A program made the position numbers and the translations under genes. Of a stretch of 35,005 nucleotides of DNA, positions 31,080-35,005 are shown piece by piece. The notes beneath the pieces were generated by a model. It worked only from the letters and a program-made list of their open reading frames with translations. It was not told the DNA's origin and searched no databases. Source of the stretch: Bacillus safensis FO-36b (lineage in GTDB: Bacteria; Bacillota; Bacilli; Bacillales; Bacillaceae); contig NZ_ASJD01000016.1 in assembly GCF_000691165.1 (NCBI RefSeq), forward strand, positions 1-35,005, in the 5' to 3' direction. The number at the start of each line of letters is the position of its first letter. Within the stretch, counting starts at the first letter, position 1.

Positions 31080-32553
31080 GATTACCGTCGTCGGTCTCGG
31101 GGCAGGCGACATGGATCAGCTGACGCTCGGTGTATATAAGCAGCTGAAGCAGGCGAAAGAAGTATTTATGAGAACGCAGGATCATCCGCTTACCGCAGAG
31201 TTGATGCAGGAGGTCCCAGCTCTCACCTTTTTTGATGAAATTTATGAAAAGCACGATCAGTTTGATCAGGTGTATCAGGAAATTACCGAAATATTATTTT
31301 CAGAGGCAGCGGAAAAAGACATTGTGTACGCAGTACCTGGTCATCCATTTGTGGCGGAAAAGACCGTACAGCTGCTCGTTTCCGGGCAGAAAGAGCGCGG
31401 GATTGAGGTGTCTGTCGCTGGTGGACAAAGCTTTCTAGATGCGACATTCAACTCCTTGCAGATTGATCCCATCGAGGGATTACAATTCGTTGATGCAGGG
31501 GATATGAGAGCGGATGATCTGAAATTAACCCAGCACGTCCTGATTTGTCAGGTATATGATCAGATGACAGCTTCGAATGTGAAACTCACACTGATGGAAA
31601 AGCTTCCCGACGATTATGAAGTTTATATTGTGACTGCAGCTGGAAGCAGTCAGGAACAGATTACTGCCGTTCCTTTATTTGAACTTGATCGAGATGTGTC
31701 GATAAATAACTTAACGAGTGTTTATGTTCCTCCGATTCAAGATGAACAGCTGCTTTATCAACAATTTGACACCTTCCGTGACGTCATACGTACATTAAGA
31801 GGTCCGGGCGGCTGCCCATGGGATCAAAAACAAACAAATGAATCACTCAAACCATATTTAATTGAAGAATGCTATGAACTGCTTGAAGCGATAGATGAAG
31901 ATGACCCAGATCATATGGTGGAAGAGCTTGGCGATGTGCTGCTGCAGGTGCTGCTTCACGCTCAAATTGGCGAAGATGACGGTTATTTCTCAATCGATGA
32001 CGTCATTCAGCATGTCACAGAAAAAATGATTCGGCGGCACCCCCATGTGTTTGGTGACACGAATGTTTCTGAGGCAGCAGATGTGGTTGCCAACTGGGAA
32101 AAAATCAAGCAGCAGGAGAAGCCAGAGCGGACCGGTTCTATTTTGCAATCGATTCCGGCGACACTTCCAGCACTAACAAAGGCATATAAGCTCCAAAAGA
32201 AAGCTGCCAAGGTAGGCTTTGATTGGACAGATGTTCAAGATATTTGGAACAAATACGAAGAAGAAAAGCAGGAATTTCTCGATGAAGTGGCAGAGAAGAC
32301 GGACGATGGTGCAACGAAGCAGATGAAAGATGAATTTGGAGATCTTTTGTTTGTTCTCGTCAATATTGGCCGGTTCTATCACTTAGAGCCTGAAACGGCA
32401 CTCGCTTCTGCCAACACAAAATTCATACGGCGCTTTCAGCATATCGAACAAAAAGCAAAGGAAATAGGCCGTTCATTAGGTGACTTAACGCTAGAGGAAA
32501 TGGACGATCTATGGAACGATGCAAAACGCATAGAAAGAGGTGAAGGCACATGA
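31069..32553 (+). CDS. yabN: YabN: tetrapyrrole-methylase-like domain fused to MazG NTP pyrophosphatase
   Basis: 494-residue two-part protein. The N-terminal portion (about 1-220, [14 protein letters not shown] and [11 protein letters not shown]) has the tetrapyrrole/corrin methylase fold. The rest is Maz[10 protein letters not shown] near 245, Glu266-Glu267-xx-Glu270 and Glu286-xx-Asp289 for metal binding, plus a second MazG-like repeat near the C-terminus (DEFGDLLF). MazG hydrolyses NTPs to NMP and pyrophosphate, a house-cleaning role. The substrate of the methylase part is unknown. It overlaps yabM by 11 bases and yabO by four. Confidence 0.93.
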   Translation: MAGKITVVGLGAGDMDQLTLGVYKQLKQAKEVFMRTQDHPLTAELMQEVPALTFFDEIYEKHDQFDQVYQEITEILFSEAAEKDIVYAVPGHPFVAEKTVQLLVSGQKERGIEVSVAGGQSFLDATFNSLQIDPIEGLQFVDAGDMRADDLKLTQHVLICQVYDQMTASNVKLTLMEKLPDDYEVYIVTAAGSSQEQITAVPLFELDRDVSINNLTSVYVPPIQDEQLLYQQFDTFRDVIRTLRGPGGCPWDQKQTNESLKPYLIEECYELLEAIDEDDPDHMVEELGDVLLQVLLHAQIGEDDGYFSIDDVIQHVTEKMIRRHPHVFGDTNVSEAADVVANWEKIKQQEKPERTGSILQSIPATLPALTKAYKLQKKAAKVGFDWTDVQDIWNKYEEEKQEFLDEVAEKTDDGATKQMKDEFGDLLFVLVNIGRFYHLEPETALASANTKFIRRFQHIEQKAKEIGRSLGDLTLEEMDDLWNDAKRIERGEGT

Positions 32554-32810
32554 GACTAGATAAATTTTTAAAAGTGTCCCGTTTAATTAAAAGAAGAACA
32601 TTGGCAAAAGAAGTAGCTGATCAAGGCAGGATTTCTATTAACGGAACACAGGCGAAAGCAAGCTCTGACGTGAAAGAAGGAGATGAGCTGCAAATCCGCT
32701 TTGGTCAAAAACTAGTGACTGTTCAAGTCAACGAGTTAAAGGACACGACGAAAAAAGAAGAAGCGGCTGGCATGTATACTGTGCTAAAAGAAGAAAAAAC
32801 AGCAGAATAG
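32550..32810 (+). CDS. rqcP: RqcP (YabO), S4-domain ribosome quality-control factor
   Basis: 86-residue Hsp15-like S4 RNA-binding protein. [21 protein letters not shown] begins the S4 motif (residues 1-62). In B. subtilis RqcP works with RqcH to add alanine tails to nascent chains on stalled 50S subunits. The start is the ATG overlapping the yabN stop (ATGA); GAGGTGAAGG lies upstream. It is adjacent to yabP but with different timing, since a sigma-E-like element follows. Confidence 0.95.
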   Translation: MRLDKFLKVSRLIKRRTLAKEVADQGRISINGTQAKASSDVKEGDELQIRFGQKLVTVQVNELKDTTKKEEAAGMYTVLKEEKTAE

Positions 32811-32837
32811 GGCTTGTTCTAAATGACCCTCTTATCA

Positions 32838-32845
32838 CATACAAT
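32838..32845 (+). promoter_or_regulatory. Sigma-E -10 element of yabPQ
   Basis: CATACAAT is a perfect mother-cell sigma-E -10. The -35 region (about 32814-32823) is poor. yabP and yabQ are sigma-E genes in B. subtilis. Confidence 0.55.
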
Positions 32846-32883
32846 GCAGTAACATGCAAGTATGAGATATGGGGGATGTATAG

Positions 32884-33192
32884 ATGAATCAATATTATAA
32901 TCAACCTCAAGGCACGAAGCTGTCATCAGACGCGGAGCATAATGTCACAATGCGAAACAGAAAGCATTTAGATATTACTGGTGTCAAACAAGTGGAAAGT
33001 TTTGATAGTGAGGAATTTCTGCTGGAGACGGTCATGGGGATTCTCGCCATCCGCGGAGAAAATCTGCAAATGAAAAACCTAGACGTCGAAAAGGGCGTTG
33101 TGTCGATTAAAGGGCGTGTTTTTGATTTAATCTATGTGGATGAGCAGCACGGGGAGAAAGCTAAAGGATTTTTTAGCAAGCTGTTTAAATGA
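32884..33192 (+). CDS. yabP: Sporulation protein YabP
   Basis: 102-residue YabP-family protein, required for spore formation in B. subtilis. The conserved core runs from about residue 25 (RKHLDITGVKQVESFDSEEFLLET) to the basic end FFSKLFK. No signal peptide or catalytic motif is visible; the terminal amphipathic stretch could contact membrane. GGGGGATG precedes the ATG at 32884. It overlaps yabQ by four bases, so the two are coupled. The mechanism is unknown. Confidence 0.92.
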   Translation: MNQYYNQPQGTKLSSDAEHNVTMRNRKHLDITGVKQVESFDSEEFLLETVMGILAIRGENLQMKNLDVEKGVVSIKGRVFDLIYVDEQHGEKAKGFFSKLFK

Positions 33193-33827
33193 CGCTGACA
33201 GTCCAGTTTTATACGATGCTTTCCATGGCGGCGATGGGCATCTGGCTGGGCGCATCGCTTGATACGTACAAGCTGTTTGTGAATCGGGAAAAAACAGCAA
33301 AATGGCTTTTGATTATCCACGATCTCCTTTTTTGGATGGTACAGGGTCTCTTATTCTTTTACGTCCTGCTGCTGACAAATGAGGGAGAATTCAGGCTTTA
33401 TATTTTTCTAGCCGTTGCTCTAGGTTTCTCGATGTATCAGGCATTGATGAAACATCTGTATCTTAAGATTCTCAAGTTTATCATGATGTGTGTATATCAG
33501 ACCGTTCTCTTCCTGAAAAGGCTGGTCATGTCGATTGTCTTCCAGCCGATCCGCTGGATGATCACATTGGTTATAAGTGCTATACTGTTCTTGCTCCACT
33601 CGCTCTTACGTCTAGTTCGTTTTACGTTTCGGTTCGTGTGGAAGGTGCTGTCGATTGTTTGTTATCCGCTCATCTGGTTACTCAATGTGACCATTATTCA
33701 TCGGATTCCCGAAAAATGGCGAACATCAATGAGATTGTTTTTCTCAAAAGGAGCAGGAATTTTACAAGGGGCCAAGAAATTATCTGGTACCATCAAAACG
33801 AAATGGAAACAATTCTGGACAAAGTGA
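33189..33827 (+). CDS. yabQ: Sporulation membrane protein YabQ
   Basis: 212-residue integral membrane protein with hydrophobic segments at about residues 4-25, 39-60, 66-84 and 115-165, and a basic C-terminal tail (KKLSGTIKTKWKQF). It belongs to the YabQ family, needed for cortex formation and located in forespore-surrounding membranes in B. subtilis. The ATG overlaps the yabP stop. The biochemical role is unknown. divIC starts 18 bases later, so sporulation and division genes share transcription. Confidence 0.92.
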   Translation: MTLTVQFYTMLSMAAMGIWLGASLDTYKLFVNREKTAKWLLIIHDLLFWMVQGLLFFYVLLLTNEGEFRLYIFLAVALGFSMYQALMKHLYLKILKFIMMCVYQTVLFLKRLVMSIVFQPIRWMITLVISAILFLLHSLLRLVRFTFRFVWKVLSIVCYPLIWLLNVTIIHRIPEKWRTSMRLFFSKGAGILQGAKKLSGTIKTKWKQFWTK

Positions 33828-33845
33828 GAGAGGAGGCCTTCAATC

Positions 33846-34220
33846 TTGAACAAGAGAAAAAGAAATATCGCACAAATTCAAAATGATTACCAAAAACAAA
33901 TGGAACAGCAAGCGCAGCGCTTAAAACGCAAACGTCGCGGACTCCTTAGAAGGCTTACCGTGTTTGGTGTAATCGTGCTCATGTTTGCTGTCTTGGTGAC
34001 AAGTGCCCTCTGGTCGCAATCGTCTTCACTAAAGGAAAAAGAAGAGAAGAAGGTTGCGCTAGAAAAAGAGTTGAAGCAATTACAAACAAAGCAGGAAGAT
34101 ATTTCTGATGAAATTAAGAAGCTGAAAAGCAAGGAATACGTACTCGAACTGGCACGACGGGACTATTATATGTCCAAAAAAGGCGAAAAAATCTTTGATG
34201 TGGGCAATAAGAGCGATTAG
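33846..34220 (+). CDS. divIC: Cell-division protein DivIC (FtsB-like)
   Basis: 124-residue bitopic membrane protein of the divisome. A basic N-terminal cytoplasmic part (1-35), one transmembrane helix (about 36-56) and an external leucine-zipper coiled coil (about 60-98) are visible, with the conserved ARRDYYMSKKGEKIF near the end. It forms a complex with FtsL and DivIB. The start is TTG at 33846, 9 bases after AGAGGAGG. It is apparently in the yabP-yabQ unit but essential in growth, so it needs other transcription as well. Confidence 0.95.
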   Translation: MNKRKRNIAQIQNDYQKQMEQQAQRLKRKRRGLLRRLTVFGVIVLMFAVLVTSALWSQSSSLKEKEEKKVALEKELKQLQTKQEDISDEIKKLKSKEYVLELARRDYYMSKKGEKIFDVGNKSD

Positions 34221-34225
34221 CCTTG

Positions 34226-34255
34226 TTGACACTTAAAATTCAGTTTATGTATAAT
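34226..34255 (+). promoter_or_regulatory. Sigma-A promoter of yabR
   Basis: A perfect TTGACA (34226-34231), 18 bases, a perfect TATAAT (34250-34255). Confidence 0.78.
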
Positions 34256-34302
34256 TGAACAAATGAGATTTTTTTATAAGTCTAAGGAGGAGCACTTTTT
34301 TT

Positions 34303-34698
34303 ATGTCGATTGAAGTTGGCAGCAAGTTACAAGGGAAAGTTACGGGCATTACAAATTTTGGAGCTTTTGTGGAGTTGCCAGGCGGTTCAACTGGTCTCGT
34401 TCATATCAGTGAGGTAGCCGATAACTATGTAAAAGATATTAATGAGCATTTAAAAGTCGGTGAACAAGTTGAAGTGAAAGTGATTAACGTTGAAAAAGAC
34501 GGTAAAATCGGCTTGTCCATTAAAAAAGCAAAAGATCGTCCTCAACAACAATCAAGACCAAGCAGAAATGATTTCCGTCCGAAGGAATCGTTTGAACAAA
34601 AAATGAACAAATTCTTAAAAGATAGCGAAGATCGCTTAACATCTTTAAAACGTAACACGGAATCAAAACGTGGGGGGCGCGGAGCAAGAAGAGGTTAA
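34303..34698 (+). CDS. yabR: S1 RNA-binding domain protein YabR
   Basis: 131-residue protein with one S1 domain (about residues 5-75: GKVTGITNFGAFVEL, GLVHISEVAD, VKVINVEKDGKIGLSIKKA), followed by a polar basic tail (RPSRND ... SKRGGRGARRG) typical of disordered RNA binders. Related to the general stress S1 protein YugI. AAGGAGG lies 12 bases upstream of the ATG, rather far. It has its own promoter and terminator. An RNA or ribosome role is likely, but the specific target is unknown. Confidence 0.92.
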   Translation: MSIEVGSKLQGKVTGITNFGAFVELPGGSTGLVHISEVADNYVKDINEHLKVGEQVEVKVINVEKDGKIGLSIKKAKDRPQQQSRPSRNDFRPKESFEQKMNKFLKDSEDRLTSLKRNTESKRGGRGARRG

Positions 34699-34731
34699 CT
34701 TGTTGCTGCTTTCTATATATTTTTACAACAA

Positions 34732-34761
34732 AGCATCTGCTGTTCAGCAGGTGCTTTTTTT
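34732..34761 (+). terminator. yabR terminator
   Basis: AGCATCTGCTG / CAGCAGGTGCT (one wobble) around TT, then seven Ts. Confidence 0.88.
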
Positions 34762-34814
34762 CATGATCCATCCGATATTTTTTGAGATTTCGTCATTTAA
34801 TTTAAAACTTTCTA

Positions 34815-34843
34815 TTGACGGACAAGCGAATCCTTTGTATTAT
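34815..34843 (+). promoter_or_regulatory. Sigma-A promoter of the tRNA pair
   Basis: TTGACG (34815-34820), 17 bases, TATTAT (34838-34843), about 33 bases before tRNA-Met. Confidence 0.68.
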
Positions 34844-34875
34844 AGTTCTTGTGCTTCTTAGCGCATTTTCATTAT

Positions 34876-34949
34876 GGCGGTGTAGCTCAGCTGGCTAGAG
34901 CGTACGGTTCATACCCGTGAGGTCGGGGGTTCGATCCCCTCCGCCGCTA
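34876..34949 (+). tRNA. trnSL-Met1: tRNA-Met (CAT), elongator type
   Basis: 74 bases fold as a full cloverleaf: acceptor GGCGGTG/CGCCGCT, D arm GCTC, anticodon stem TACGG/CCGTG with loop TTCATAC, T arm GGGGG-TTCGATC-CCCTC. The anticodon is CAT. It has a pairing position 1-72 (G-U), unlike the unpaired C1-A72 of initiators, and lacks the three G-C anticodon-stem pairs, so it is elongator; tRNA-Ile(CAT) is less likely. The 3' CCA is not encoded (TCC follows A73). It matches the known Met-Glu pair upstream of spoIIE. Confidence 0.93.
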
Positions 34950-34974
34950 TCCTTTTAACTAGAACATAAAGCAA

Positions 34975-35005
34975 GGCCCGTTGGTCAAGCGGTTAAGACA
35001 CCGCC
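34975..35005 (+). tRNA. trnSL-Glu2: tRNA-Glu, 5' part only (cut by window end)
   Basis: GGCCCGTTGGTCAAGCGGTT and the following bases are the 5' acceptor strand, D arm and start of the anticodon stem of a Bacillus tRNA-Glu. The anticodon lies outside the window, so the identity rests on similarity and position 25 bases after tRNA-Met. Confidence 0.85.

Noticed and set aside
33488..33886. Plus-strand frame of 132 codons overlapping yabQ and divIC
   Set aside because: It is out of frame with two well-supported genes, has no Shine-Dalgarno at its start and shows no recognisable domain.

Overview
The window is ordinary, densely packed core chromosome of an endospore-forming Firmicute of the genus Bacillus. 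Gene order and protein sequences match, from memory, the B. subtilis segment that runs from just after the first rRNA operon (csfB) to the tRNA-Met/tRNA-Glu pair upstream of spoIIE. Protein differences from B. subtilis, such as a shorter YabE and YaaN and a variable YabG tail, suggest a related species. The B. pumilus group is my best guess, but I cannot prove it from the sequence alone. Every convincing gene except abrB is on the + strand. I see no mobile element, prophage, CRISPR array or foreign-looking island.

Layout. 1-3664: csfB (anti-sigma-G), the xpaC/yaaN pair and a PLP decarboxylase (yaaO). 3661-9301: a tight run of tmk, darA (c-di-AMP receptor), yaaR, holB, ricT, yabA, trmN6-like yabB, yazA and rsmI, mixing DNA replication, RNA modification/turnover and signalling. 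9305-10157: a bidirectional terminator, abrB on the minus strand with tandem Spo0A boxes, and a 526-base control region leading to metS. 10158-16046: metS, tatD, yabE, rnmV and ksgA. 16161-17865: sporulation genes yabG and sspF flanking the strongly promoted veg. 18012-20707: ispE, purR, yabJ (ridA) and spoVG. 20906-25010: glmU, prs, ctc, pth and fin. 25078-29287: mfd and spoVT. 29475-34698: yabM, yabN, rqcP (yabO), yabP, yabQ, divIC and yabR. 34876 to the end: tRNA-Met and the first 31 bases of tRNA-Glu.

The striking property is regulatory. Within 35 kb, promoter-like sequences fit sigma-A (many), sigma-B (ctc), sigma-H (spoVG), sigma-F (csfB and fin), sigma-E (yabP), sigma-G (spoVT, weaker for sspF) and sigma-K (yabG). 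Housekeeping functions (translation, replication, repair, precursors for cell wall, isoprenoids and nucleotides) are interleaved with switches between growth and sporulation: AbrB, SpoVG, the two anti-sigma factors CsfB and Fin, and SpoVT.

I did not find a previously undescribed system. The best second-look items are a cluster of Spo0A-box-like motifs far upstream of abrB and near metS, a terminator-like hairpin in the metS leader, the misplaced ribosome-binding site of yabE (possible ATC start), a candidate antisense promoter inside yabE, and several conserved genes of unknown role (yaaR, xpaC/yaaN, yazA, yabQ). Comparisons with B. subtilis are from memory, not from a search.
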